A stretch of DNA of 30,350 nt from Streptomyces griseoluteus (GCA_000717735.1 JOBE01000067.1:1-30350); one strand, 5' to 3'; numbered from the stretch's first letter, positions 16,245 through 23,510 are shown. Notes: generated by a model not told the origin, from the sequence alone. Program-made: numbers and translations.

Positions 16245-16320
16245 TGACAATGCGGGCGCCTTCCGGCAACGCGGGCGGCTTCCGACAACGCGTGCACCCT
16301 CCGGCAACGCGGGCGCCTTC
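16245..16320. repeat. Four 19-bp tandem repeats between VIT1 and the hydroxylase operon
   Basis: Four head-to-tail 19-bp copies start at 16245, 16264, 16283 and 16302 (consensus CGGCAACGCGGGCGCCTTC, 2-6 mismatches each), and a degenerate copy precedes them at 16226-16244. The unit is not a multiple of three and the block starts at the VIT1 stop codon, so it is non-coding. It lies 93-168 nt upstream of the hydroxylase ATG. Confidence 0.9.
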
Positions 16321-17032
16321 AGACGCCGGCCGCTCCGAGCAGGGAGCCCGCGCCGTAGGTGACGGCCATCGCGAGCGCCCCGCCGGTCATGTTGCGGAGG
16401 ACCGCGCGGCCCGGGGGCGCCTCGCCCAGGCGGGCGCTCCACCAGCCGGTGAGGGCGAGGGCCGCGAGGACGGAGAGCACCGTGACCCACAGCCGCGCGG
16501 CCGTCGGCGGCAGGACCATCGCGAGGAGGGGCAGCAGGGCGCCGACCGTGAACGCGAGGAAGCTCGCCCAGGCCGCGTGCCAGGGGTTGGTGAGGTCGTC
16601 GGGATCGATGCCCAGCTCCACGCGCGCGTGGGCGCGCAGGGCGTCGCGCTCGGTGAGCTGCACCGCGGCCTCGCGGGCCACGTCGGAGGAGAGGCCGCGG
16701 GCGGACAGCAGTGCGGTCAGTTCGTCGAGTTCGGCCTCCGGGTCCTCCCGCAGTTCGCGCTTCTCCTGGGCGAGCGCGGCCTTCTCGGAGTCGCGCTGGG
16801 TGGAGACCGAGACGTACTCCCCCGCCGCCATCGACATCGAACCGGAGAGCAGCCCGGCGAGTCCGGCCGTGAGCAGCGTGGCCCGGGACTCGGTGGCGCC
16901 GGCGACGCCGACGACGAGGCCGGCGGTGGAGACGACGCCGTCGTTGGCTCCGAGCACGGCCGCCCGGAGCCAGTTGAGACGGGAGCCGAGTCCTCCCTCG
17001 TGGGCGGAGTCGTCGAGGGGTGCGTCAGTCAC
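16319..17032 (-). CDS. VIT1/CCC1-family Fe2+/Mn2+ transporter
   Basis: A 237-residue membrane protein. The N-terminal helix block LNWLRAAVLGANDGVVSTAGLVVGVAGA and the AGLLSGSMSMAAGEYVSVSTQRDSE segment are signatures of the VIT1/CCC1 family. The long acidic cytoplasmic region (about 78-150) corresponds to the metal-binding domain between helices 2 and 3, and three C-terminal helices follow. Eukaryotic members move Fe2+ or Mn2+ out of the cytosol; bacterial ones are presumed exporters. The GTG start at 17032 lies 24 nt after the upstream amidohydrolase stop, so it is probably the last gene of the ADC-SDR-amidohydrolase unit; its ribosome binding site is weak. Confidence 0.9.
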   Translation of the reverse strand: MTDAPLDDSAHEGGLGSRLNWLRAAVLGANDGVVSTAGLVVGVAGATESRATLLTAGLAGLLSGSMSMAAGEYVSVSTQRDSEKAALAQEKRELREDPEAELDELTALLSARGLSSDVAREAAVQLTERDALRAHARVELGIDPDDLTNPWHAAWASFLAFTVGALLPLLAMVLPPTAARLWVTVLSVLAALALTGWWSARLGEAPPGRAVLRNMTGGALAMAVTYGAGSLLGAAGV

Positions 17033-17056
17033 CCCGGGAGGGTCTCACCCCGGCCG

Positions 17057-18355
17057 TCACCAGACACGGACCGACCCGCCCGGGGCGAAGGCCGGACTGG
17101 TCGCACCCTCCGGGACCTTCTCCAGGGGTGTGGCGATCTCCGCGACCTCCGGGCCGTGGACGGCGGCGAGGGGGTCGAGCAGGGCGAGGTCGAAGCCGTA
17201 GACGCGGGCCGCGTTGCCGCCGACCATCGCCGCGACCTCCTCCCTCGGCACTCCCGCGTAGGCGATCCGGAGGCCTTCGCGGGAGTACGGGGTCGTGCCC
17301 TCGTCGTGCGGGTAGTCGCTGCCCCACATGATCTTGTCGAGTCCGATCCGGTCGCGCAGCGGCACCTCGTGGGGGCGCATGAAGCTCGCGCCGACGAAGC
17401 AGTTGTCGCGCCAGACCTCGCTGGGGCCCTTGCCCATGGACGCGGCGAGGCCGGCGCCGAACCTGGACTCGGCGGTGACGGCCCGGGAGGCCGCCGCGAC
17501 GAGCCGCTCGTGGTAGTAGTCCAGCATGTCCATGATCCCCGGGATCCAGCCGGAGCCCTGCTCCGTCAGGACGAGCCTGAGGTCCGGGTGGCGGCGGAAC
17601 GCACCGCCGAAGATCAGGTGCCACAGGGCCCGGTGGGAGAACCAGGTGGTCTCCACCATGAAGACCGCGCGGGCGGCCGGTTCGTCGCCGAGCGGCGGCG
17701 AGGCGGAGCCGCCGTGGTGGTTCACCGGCACGCCGAGTTCGGCGCAGACGGCCCAGATCGGGTCGTACGTCTCCGAGTACAGCTCGGGCACTCCCGACCC
17801 CGGCGGGGCGCCCGGCAGCAGGATCCCGCCGGTGAGGCCCGCCTCCTTGCTGCGGCGGATCTCCTCGACGGCCTCGTCGACGTCGTTGAGGAGGATCTGC
17901 GCCACGCCCGCCCGGCGGCCCGGCGCGGCGGCGCAGAAGTCGGCCAGCCAGCGGTTGTGCGCCCGCAGTCCCGCCCAGCGGAGTGCGTACTCCTCGCGGG
18001 TCGGCGCGGGGGCCATCAGGGAGGCGGAGGGGAAGAACGGCGGGACGGTGTTCGGGAAGACGACCTCGGCGACGATCCCGTCGGCCTCCAGTTCGCTCAG
18101 GCGGCGCTCGGAGTTCCAGTTGCGGTCGGCGGTGTCGGCGAGCAGGTCCTCGTACGGGTTGACGTAGGTCGCCGCCCAGGCGTCGAAGGCCTCGTGGTGC
18201 CCCTTCTCCAGGTACGGGCGGTAGTCGAGGAGGTCGGCGCCGGCGTGGCAGTCCGCCGAGATGACGGTGTAGCGGTCGGGGTGGCCGTCCATGGGGCGGT
18301 CGGTGGGCCGGTCGGTGGGCCGGTCGGTGGGCCGGTCGGTGGGGCGGTCCGTCAT
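17057..18355 (-). CDS. Amidohydrolase/decarboxylase of the COG2159 (ACMSD-like) family, copy A
   Basis: A 432-residue TIM-barrel metal-dependent enzyme. The metal motif on strand 1 is D35-C-H37 (ISADCHAG) instead of the usual HxH. Later ligand candidates are the His pair in VNHHGGSA and the Asp in WGSDYPHDEG. Relatives include aminocarboxymuconate semialdehyde, gamma-resorcylate and 5-carboxyvanillate decarboxylases, so C-C cleavage is as likely as hydrolysis. The ATG at 18355 overlaps the upstream paralogue stop (ATGA). The first 21 residues are Met plus five Thr-Asp-Arg-Pro repeats, absent from the paralogue; the ATG at 18292 just after them is an alternative start. The neighbouring gene is a clear tandem paralogue (shared HNRWLA and WGSD-PH-EGT blocks). 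Substrate unknown. Confidence 0.87.
   Translation of the reverse strand: MTDRPTDRPTDRPTDRPTDRPMDGHPDRYTVISADCHAGADLLDYRPYLEKGHHEAFDAWAATYVNPYEDLLADTADRNWNSERRLSELEADGIVAEVVFPNTVPPFFPSASLMAPAPTREEYALRWAGLRAHNRWLADFCAAAPGRRAGVAQILLNDVDEAVEEIRRSKEAGLTGGILLPGAPPGSGVPELYSETYDPIWAVCAELGVPVNHHGGSASPPLGDEPAARAVFMVETTWFSHRALWHLIFGGAFRRHPDLRLVLTEQGSGWIPGIMDMLDYYHERLVAAASRAVTAESRFGAGLAASMGKGPSEVWRDNCFVGASFMRPHEVPLRDRIGLDKIMWGSDYPHDEGTTPYSREGLRIAYAGVPREEVAAMVGGNAARVYGFDLALLDPLAAVHGPEVAEIATPLEKVPEGATSPAFAPGGSVRVW
18293..18352. repeat. Five 12-bp tandem repeats at the 5' end of amidohydrolase A
   Basis: Sixty bases consist of five copies of a 12-bp unit (plus strand GGGCCGGTCGGT register, 1-2 variants at the ends), encoding Thr-Asp-Arg-Pro five times right after the initiator Met. 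Copy-number change would not shift the frame. Confidence 0.92.
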
Positions 18356-19635
18356 GGCGTGACCCCCAGGACCGGGAAGTCGTGTTCCGTGAGCCAGTGG
18401 CGGCCGACCTCGCGCGAGCGGGCCCAGGAGGCCTCCACCGCGGCCTGGTCGGGCGACTGGCCGAGGTCGGCGGGGGTGGGGCCGATCCGACGGGCGATCG
18501 GATCCAGTATTTGAACATCGAATCCGAAGACCTCCGCCGCCGCCAGACCCAGCATCCGGCGCGTCTCCCCCACCGGGATGTCGTGGAAGGTCTTCCGGAG
18601 CCACGCGCGCGTGTCGGGCCAGGTGCCCTCCGGGTGCGGGAAGTCCGAGCCCCACAGGATGTTGTCGACGCCGATCTCGTACCGCTGGGCGAGTTCGCGC
18701 CGCTTGGTGTTGGTGGCGCAGACGAACACCTGCCGGTCCAGGTACTCGCTCGGCGGCCGGGTCAGCTCCGCGAACGGGGACAGCTTCTTGCCGCCGTGCG
18801 CGCCGAGGTAGAGCCGGTCCATGAACCAGAGCAGGTTCGGCAGCCACCAGCAGCCGGACTCGGCGACCCCGAACCGCAGCCCGGGGTGCCGTTCGAAGAC
18901 GCCCGACCAGAGCAGGAACCACAGCGGCCTGGCCGGCCACCAGGTGACCTCGGAGACGTAGATGCCGAGGTGGTCGCCGTACTCCTCGCGCGGCGCCGCG
19001 CCCGAATGGGTGAGGAGCGGCATCCCGGTCTCGGCGGCGGCCGCCCAGACCGGGTCGTAGCGCCGGTCGTGGTACGGCTCCTTGTCCACCCACATGGAGG
19101 GGATCATCAGCGCGCCGAGCCCCGACTCCTTGGCCCGGTGGATCTCGGCGACGACCTTCGCGGGCTCCGCGGTGACGGGCAGCAGCGCGACCCCGCAGTG
19201 CCGCTCGGGATTCCGGCCGACGAACTCGGCGAGCCAGCGGTTGTGCGCCTGCGCGCCCGCCATGCCGAGCACCGGGTCCTGGTCGCCGGAGAGGCCGAGG
19301 CCCACGCCGAAGGGGGCGGCGGTCCTGCTGTCGACCGCGTCCGCGTCGGGGAAGACCACCTCGGCCGCGACCCCGTCGCCGTCGAGCTCCTTGAGCCGCT
19401 GCACGGGGTCCCAGCCGCCGCGCAGGCCCTCCTCGTTGTCGTGGAACCACCGGTCGGCGAAGGCCTCGTTGCGCACCCCGAGCCGGGTCATGGCCTCCTG
19501 GCGGGCCTCGCGTCCGGCGAGGAACTCGTCGAACTCACGGCGGAAGCGGGGATCGAGATAGGGCCGGTACTCCTCGGTGGGCAGCCCGGCATGACAGTCG
19601 GAGGAGATGATCAGATACGGGTCTTCATGACTCAT
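18352..19635 (-). CDS. Amidohydrolase/decarboxylase of the COG2159 (ACMSD-like) family, copy B
   Basis: A 427-residue TIM-barrel protein paralogous to the next gene. It has D13-C-H15 (ISSDCHAG) at strand 1, LTHSGAAP mid-barrel with a candidate metal His, HPGLRFGVAESGCWWLP, and WGSDFPHPEGT with the candidate catalytic/metal Asp. The D-x-H pattern resembles the E-x-H of resorcylate-type decarboxylases more than the H-x-H of ACMSD. ATG at 19635 with a GGGGGA site six bases upstream; 15 nt after the SDR stop. The two copies probably work on related substrates or form a heteromer. No signal peptide, so cytoplasmic. Confidence 0.88.
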   Translation of the reverse strand: MSHEDPYLIISSDCHAGLPTEEYRPYLDPRFRREFDEFLAGREARQEAMTRLGVRNEAFADRWFHDNEEGLRGGWDPVQRLKELDGDGVAAEVVFPDADAVDSRTAAPFGVGLGLSGDQDPVLGMAGAQAHNRWLAEFVGRNPERHCGVALLPVTAEPAKVVAEIHRAKESGLGALMIPSMWVDKEPYHDRRYDPVWAAAAETGMPLLTHSGAAPREEYGDHLGIYVSEVTWWPARPLWFLLWSGVFERHPGLRFGVAESGCWWLPNLLWFMDRLYLGAHGGKKLSPFAELTRPPSEYLDRQVFVCATNTKRRELAQRYEIGVDNILWGSDFPHPEGTWPDTRAWLRKTFHDIPVGETRRMLGLAAAEVFGFDVQILDPIARRIGPTPADLGQSPDQAAVEASWARSREVGRHWLTEHDFPVLGVTP

Positions 19636-19650
19636 CGTGCTGTCCCCCGG

Positions 19651-20535
19651 TCAGTCGAGGATGAAGCTCTCCAGATAGGACGGGTCGGCGCGGTCGAGCA
19701 TCGACGTCGAGCGCGCCCGGATCTGCCGGTCGCTGTGCTCGCTCTCCGGCAGCATCCAGAAGCGGTCGGCGCGGATGCCGTCGACGACGTGCTCCGCCAC
19801 CTCCTCCACCGGAGTGAAGGCCACCTCGTGACCGGCCTCCTTCATGGCGGCCTCCCACTGGTCGAGGCTGCGGTACGGGGTCCTGCGCGGGCGCTGCTTG
19901 GCGTACCGCTCGGGCCGGTTGCGGTGCGACTCCCAGAGCCCGGTGCGGAGCATGTGCGGTCCCGGGAAGAGCACGGACGCGCCCACGCGCGCGTGCTCGG
20001 CCCGCAGATGGGCGTAGAGCGACTCGGTCATGGTGACGACGGCCGCCTTGGTGACCGCGTACACGGAGGCGGTGGGCAGCGGGGCGATGCCGCCGTCGCC
20101 GGACGAGGTGTTGACGACATGGCCCGGTTCGCCGCTCGCGAGCATGCGCGGGACGAAGGCCTGGATGCCGTGGAAGACGCCCCAGACGTTGACGGAGAAG
20201 GCCCACTTCCAGTCGTTGGGGTCGTGTTCCCACATGCGGCCCTCGGCGCCGGAGCCGACGCCCGCGTTGTTGCAGAGGACGTGGACGGCGCCGAAGGTGT
20301 CGTAGGCGGCCTCGGCGAACGCCCGTACCCCGTCGGCGTCCGAGACGTCGACCGTCCGGGCGAGGACCTGCGCCCCGCTCTCCATCAGCTCGTCCGCGGC
20401 GCGCGCCAGCGCGGCCTCCTCGACGTCCCCGAGGACGACGGCCAGGCCCTCGGCGGCGAAGCGGCGTGCCATGGCGAGCCCGATGCCGCTCGCCGCGCCG
20501 GTGACGACGGCGACCTGTCCCTCGCGCAGCTCCAT
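19651..20535 (-). CDS. Short-chain dehydrogenase/reductase, classical
   Basis: A 294-residue SDR with the cofactor motif TGAASGIG (12-19), NNAG at 89-92, the catalytic Ser in NTSSGDGG (144/145) and Y159-x3-K163. Asp37 after strand 2 (VVLGDVEE) suggests NAD(H) preference. The C-terminal 60 residues are longer than in a minimal SDR and could form a substrate lid. The ATG overlaps the upstream ADC-like stop by one base (TGATG), so it is translationally coupled. In context it would oxidise an alcohol or reduce a ketone in the pathway shared with the ADC-like protein and the amidohydrolases. Confidence 0.92.
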   Translation of the reverse strand: MELREGQVAVVTGAASGIGLAMARRFAAEGLAVVLGDVEEAALARAADELMESGAQVLARTVDVSDADGVRAFAEAAYDTFGAVHVLCNNAGVGSGAEGRMWEHDPNDWKWAFSVNVWGVFHGIQAFVPRMLASGEPGHVVNTSSGDGGIAPLPTASVYAVTKAAVVTMTESLYAHLRAEHARVGASVLFPGPHMLRTGLWESHRNRPERYAKQRPRRTPYRSLDQWEAAMKEAGHEVAFTPVEEVAEHVVDGIRADRFWMLPESEHSDRQIRARSTSMLDRADPSYLESFILD

Positions 20536-21332
20536 CAGACGCTCCCCTCGGGCGGGCCGTCGAGGATCTGCTGCGGGTCGTCGTAGCGCTGGTGGACGTA
20601 CGGCAGCAGGGCTTGCGCGGAGACGCGTTCGGCGACCATGCCCTTCTGGTCGGTGGTCTTCTCGCCGATCGTGATCTCGACGAGCCGGCGTACGGGGAGG
20701 TCGGCGACCGGGTCGTACATGGACTCGCGCAGGACCACGTCACCGGTGACCCGCTCCAGCTTGCGCACCTTCTCGTTGCGCACGCAGTGGACCAGGACGG
20801 GGTCGGCGTCGAAACCCGAACCCTCGACGCCCGGCAGGAACTTGAAGTAGAAGTCGGTCTTCTCGACGGGTTCCGGCAGCGGCAGTGGGCCGGAGACCGC
20901 GCCGCGGACCTCCACGAAGGCGATGCCGTGCCGGGCGAGGGCCGCGCGGACGACGAGCCCGTCGCGCTCGACGGTGACCTCGCCCAGCTTCTTCGGCTCG
21001 CCGAAGACCTCGCGTCCGCCGGTCAGGGCGCGTTCGTGGGTCATCGGCATGACCAGCGGGTACCAGCCCTCGCGGTCGCCGTGGGCGGCGGCGACCGCCA
21101 CGGAGCCGGCGCCCAGGGGGTAGCCGGGCAGGTCGACCCGGCTGATGCCGGCGCGGACGAGCGGGTGTGCGGTGGGTTTCAGCGGGGGCGGCAGGACCGC
21201 CGCGACGACGTCCGGATCGGTCTCCCAGACGGCGACCACGCCGGTGGACCAGATCTCGGGGAGCCGGGCGCTCCGTGCGCGGGCCGCCGCCGCCTCGGCG
21301 TCGGTGCGCGCCCCGTACCGTACTCGTGCCAT
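20535..21332 (-). CDS. Acetoacetate decarboxylase (ADC) family protein
   Basis: A 265-residue ADC-fold protein. The segment GGREVFGEPKKLGEV places Lys114-Lys115 in the position of the adjacent lysine pair of Clostridium ADC, whose Lys115 forms the Schiff base, so a Schiff-base chemistry is plausible. Family members include true beta-keto acid decarboxylases and enzymes acting on other oxo acids, so acetoacetate is not assured. ATG at 21332 with AGGCGG six bases upstream. First gene of the minus-strand unit, divergent from a TetR gene across a 15-bp palindrome. Coupled to the SDR by TGATG. Confidence 0.88.
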   Translation of the reverse strand: MARVRYGARTDAEAAAARARSARLPEIWSTGVVAVWETDPDVVAAVLPPPLKPTAHPLVRAGISRVDLPGYPLGAGSVAVAAAHGDREGWYPLVMPMTHERALTGGREVFGEPKKLGEVTVERDGLVVRAALARHGIAFVEVRGAVSGPLPLPEPVEKTDFYFKFLPGVEGSGFDADPVLVHCVRNEKVRKLERVTGDVVLRESMYDPVADLPVRRLVEITIGEKTTDQKGMVAERVSAQALLPYVHQRYDDPQQILDGPPEGSV

Positions 21333-21360
21333 GACGTACCGCCTTTCGGGATCGTCAGCC

Positions 21361-21375
21361 TGTAACACAGTTACA
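21361..21375. promoter_or_regulatory. TetR-type operator palindrome
   Basis: TGTAAC-ACA-GTTACA is a perfect 6-3-6 inverted repeat, AT-rich against its surroundings. It lies between the divergent ADC-like and TetR genes, 29 nt from the ADC-like start. Position and form fit an autoregulatory TetR operator. Confidence 0.75.
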
Positions 21376-21387
21376 CCGCCGCCCCCG

Positions 21388-21393
21388 TAGGGT
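21388..21393 (+). promoter_or_regulatory. Candidate -10 element of the TetR gene
   Basis: TAGGGT matches the Streptomyces -10 consensus and would start transcription near 21400-21402, close to a GTG at 21402. A leaderless start is therefore possible. The operator palindrome would overlap the -35 region. Confidence 0.45.
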
Positions 21394-21428
21394 AAAGAGG
21401 CGTGCACGCAGAGGAGTTGGGGGAATCG

Positions 21429-22121
21429 ATGGCACGCTCCGCGCTGACCCGTGACGAAGTCCTGGACGCCGCGGCCTCCCTGGTCCGGGAGCACGGACCG
21501 GACGCGCTGACCATGCGCAGGCTCGCCGCCGAGCTCTCCACCGCGGTGACCTCGATCTACTGGCACGTCGGCAACCGCGAGTCCCTCCTCGACGCGCTGG
21601 TCGCACGCACGGTCGCCGACCTCGGCACGATCCGCCCGCGCGGGGCGACCCCGGCCGAGCGGATGGTGTCGGTCGCCCGCGCGCTGCGCCGGGCCCTGCG
21701 CGAGCGCCCGCACCTGGTCGCGATGGTCCACGAACGGGGCCTGACGGAACGGATGTTCCTGCCGGCCCAGCGGGCCCTGGTCCACGAGGCCCACGCGGCG
21801 GGGCTGCGCGGGGCGCACGCCGCGCGGGCCGTCCGCGCGCTCCAGTTCCAGGTCGTCGGCTACGTCCTGGTGGAGCGCAACCGCGAGCGCGCCCCGGTCC
21901 AGTCGCCCGCCGAGGAGGAACTGTGGCGCGGCGAGGACGCCGGGTCCGACGGACCCCTCGCACGCGCCCTGGCCGCCCCGGTCGACACCGAGCGCCTGTT
22001 CGTCGACTCCGTGCGCGCCCTGGTCGACGGTCTCCTCGGCGGGGCCCCGGGGAACACCGGGGAGGCGACTCCGGGGGACACCGGGGACGGAGATGTCGGT
22101 CGCGGGCCGTATTCTCAGTGA
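21429..22121 (+). CDS. TetR family transcriptional regulator
   Basis: A 230-residue regulator. Residues 7-50 form the TetR helix-turn-helix domain (TRDEVLDAAASLVREHG, then TMRRLAAELSTAVTSIYWHVGNRESLLDAL). The C-terminal region is an alpha-helical ligand domain with a Gly/Thr-rich tail. I use the ATG at 21429 (GGGGGAA five bases upstream), but an in-frame GTG at 21402 lies right at the predicted transcription start and could be a leaderless start adding nine residues. It probably represses the divergent ADC-SDR-amidohydrolase unit and itself through the palindrome at 21361-21375. The stop overlaps the exonuclease GTG (GTGA). Ligand unknown, perhaps an intermediate of the pathway. Confidence 0.92.
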   Translation: MARSALTRDEVLDAAASLVREHGPDALTMRRLAAELSTAVTSIYWHVGNRESLLDALVARTVADLGTIRPRGATPAERMVSVARALRRALRERPHLVAMVHERGLTERMFLPAQRALVHEAHAAGLRGAHAARAVRALQFQVVGYVLVERNRERAPVQSPAEEELWRGEDAGSDGPLARALAAPVDTERLFVDSVRALVDGLLGGAPGNTGEATPGDTGDGDVGRGPYSQ

Positions 22122-23104
22122 CCGTGCTTGACGACCGTACGACAGCAGCGACGTGGCCGGCCGCCTACCCGCAGGGGTGGGCGGTCGTCGACGTGGAGAC
22201 CACCGGACTCGCCCGCGACGACCGGATAGTGTCCGCTGCCGTCTACCGGCTGGACGCCCGGGGGAACGTCGAGGACCACTGGTACACCCTCGTCAACCCC
22301 GAGCGGGATCCGGGCCCCGTGTGGATCCACGGCCTCACCAGTGACGTCCTGGAGGGCGCGCCGCTCTTCCCGGAGATCGCGGCGGAGTTCGCCGCCCGGC
22401 TCGACGGACGGGTCCTGGTCGCGCACAACGCGATGTTCGACTGGCAGATGATCGCCCGGGAGTACGCGCGGGCCGAGTCCGCCGCGCCGGTGCGGCAGCG
22501 GCTGTGCACGATCGCGCTCGCCAAGGAGCTGTCCCTGCCGCTGCCCAACCACAAGCTGGAGTCGCTCGCCGCGCACTTCGGCGTCGTGCAGCGGCGCGCG
22601 CACAACGCGCTCGACGACGCGCGGGTGCTCGCCGAGGCGTTCCGGCCGAGCCTGCACGCGGCGGCCGAGCTGGGCGTACGGCTGCCGCTCCTGGAGTGCC
22701 GGCCGCTGACCGAGTGGGCCTCGTCTCCGGAGCGGCCCCGGATCGGTCAGCAGGCCTCGGGCCCTTCGGCGTACCGGGCGAACAGCTGGCGTCCCTCGCG
22801 GAAGCGGCCGCCGTGCCCGTACCCCAACCCCGGCCGCTACGAGACGGACAAACCGCTCAAGCAGGGCATGCGAGTGGCCTTCTCCGGGGACACCTCCGTC
22901 GACCGCGAGCTCCTGGAGGACCGCACCGTCGACGCCGGCCTCCATGTGGCGGGCAGCGTCTCCCGGCTGACCAGCCTCCTTGTCACCAACGACCCGGACT
23001 CCGCCACCTCCAAGACCCTCAAGGCCAGGTCCTTCGGCACGCCGGTCGTCGACGAGGCCGCCTACACCCAGCTGCTGCGGGACGTGACCCCGGCAGACGG
23101 GTGA
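22118..23104 (+). CDS. DnaQ-like 3'-5' exonuclease with C-terminal BRCT domain
   Basis: A 328-residue protein. Residues 20-175 form a DEDDh exonuclease domain: D25 and E27 in VVDVETTG, D108 in HNAMFDW, H162 and D167 in HNALDDARV. All catalytic residues are present, so it should degrade single strands from 3' ends with two metal ions. Residues about 250-322 (GMRVAFSGDTSVDRELLE...GTPVVDEAAYTQLL) look like a BRCT domain, as found in NAD-dependent ligases. It is probably a DNA repair or proofreading nuclease rather than the replicative epsilon subunit. The GTG at 22118 overlaps the TetR stop by 4 nt; a GTG at 22124 is possible. A terminator follows. Confidence 0.9.
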   Translation: MTVLDDRTTAATWPAAYPQGWAVVDVETTGLARDDRIVSAAVYRLDARGNVEDHWYTLVNPERDPGPVWIHGLTSDVLEGAPLFPEIAAEFAARLDGRVLVAHNAMFDWQMIAREYARAESAAPVRQRLCTIALAKELSLPLPNHKLESLAAHFGVVQRRAHNALDDARVLAEAFRPSLHAAAELGVRLPLLECRPLTEWASSPERPRIGQQASGPSAYRANSWRPSRKRPPCPYPNPGRYETDKPLKQGMRVAFSGDTSVDRELLEDRTVDAGLHVAGSVSRLTSLLVTNDPDSATSKTLKARSFGTPVVDEAAYTQLLRDVTPADG

Positions 23105-23117
23105 CACCCCGGGCCCT

Positions 23118-23145
23118 GCGGGCGTGCCGAACTGCGCACGCCCGC
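23118..23145 (+). terminator. Hairpin terminator after exonuclease
   Basis: Arms GCGGGCGTGC and GCACGCCCGC form a perfect 10-bp stem with an 8-nt loop, 13 nt after the stop. Confidence 0.75.
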
Positions 23146-23168
23146 CGGGAGCCCTCACCCTGTGGCGC

Positions 23169-23402
23169 ATGGCACGTTGTGAGGTCTGCGGAAACGATTA
23201 CGGCATGTCCTTCGAAGTCCACGCGCAGGGCGCGGTGCATGTCTTCGATTGCTTCGCCTGCGCCATCCACCGCATGGCGCCCATCTGCGAGCACTGCCGG
23301 GTCCAGATCATCGGACAGGGCGTCGAGGTCGACGGCAACTGGTACTGCGGCGGCCACTGCGCCCGCGCGGAGGGAAAGGTGGGCATCGTCGACAGGGTGT
23401 GA
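23169..23402 (+). CDS. Small zinc-ribbon protein
   Basis: A 77-residue protein with regularly spaced CxxC-type knuckles: CEVC near the N-terminus, CFAC, CEHC, and a final C-x3-C (CGGHC). That is enough for two zinc sites, giving a double zinc-ribbon or treble-clef fold. I do not know its function; proteins of this type bind nucleic acid or act as metal-storage or adaptor proteins. The frame opens at 23124 inside the preceding terminator, so I use the ATG at 23169, although no Shine-Dalgarno is seen. A terminator follows 51 nt after the stop. Confidence 0.82.
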   Translation: MARCEVCGNDYGMSFEVHAQGAVHVFDCFACAIHRMAPICEHCRVQIIGQGVEVDGNWYCGGHCARAEGKVGIVDRV

Positions 23403-23453
23403 CCGGACCCGGCGTCGGACCGCGTTGAGGAAACGAATCCCCTGATGGCTTAC

Positions 23454-23484
23454 GGCCCCCTTCGGCACCCGCCGCAAGGGGGCC
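23454..23484 (+). terminator. Rho-independent-type terminator after zinc-ribbon gene
   Basis: Arms GGCCCCCTT and AAGGGGGCC (9 bp), extended inside by CGGC/GCCG, are followed by TTTCGT. It lies 27 nt upstream of the SURF1 start. Confidence 0.9.
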
Positions 23485-23510
23485 TTTCGTCACGTTGTAC
23501 CGTCAACGGC

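Noticed and set aside
15235..16269. Longer hydroxylase starting at 16269
   Set aside because: The extra N-terminus is translated from the AT-rich patch and tandem-repeat area and adds no membrane or family-like sequence; the ATG at 16152 starts directly before the first helix.
16245..16320. Possible CRISPR array
   Set aside because: The 19-bp repeats are directly adjacent with no spacers and there are no cas genes.
17057..19450. 797-residue minus-strand frame apparently fusing both amidohydrolases
   Set aside because: The extra N-terminal part is an out-of-frame reading of amidohydrolase B. The real genes are separate and overlap by 4 nt.
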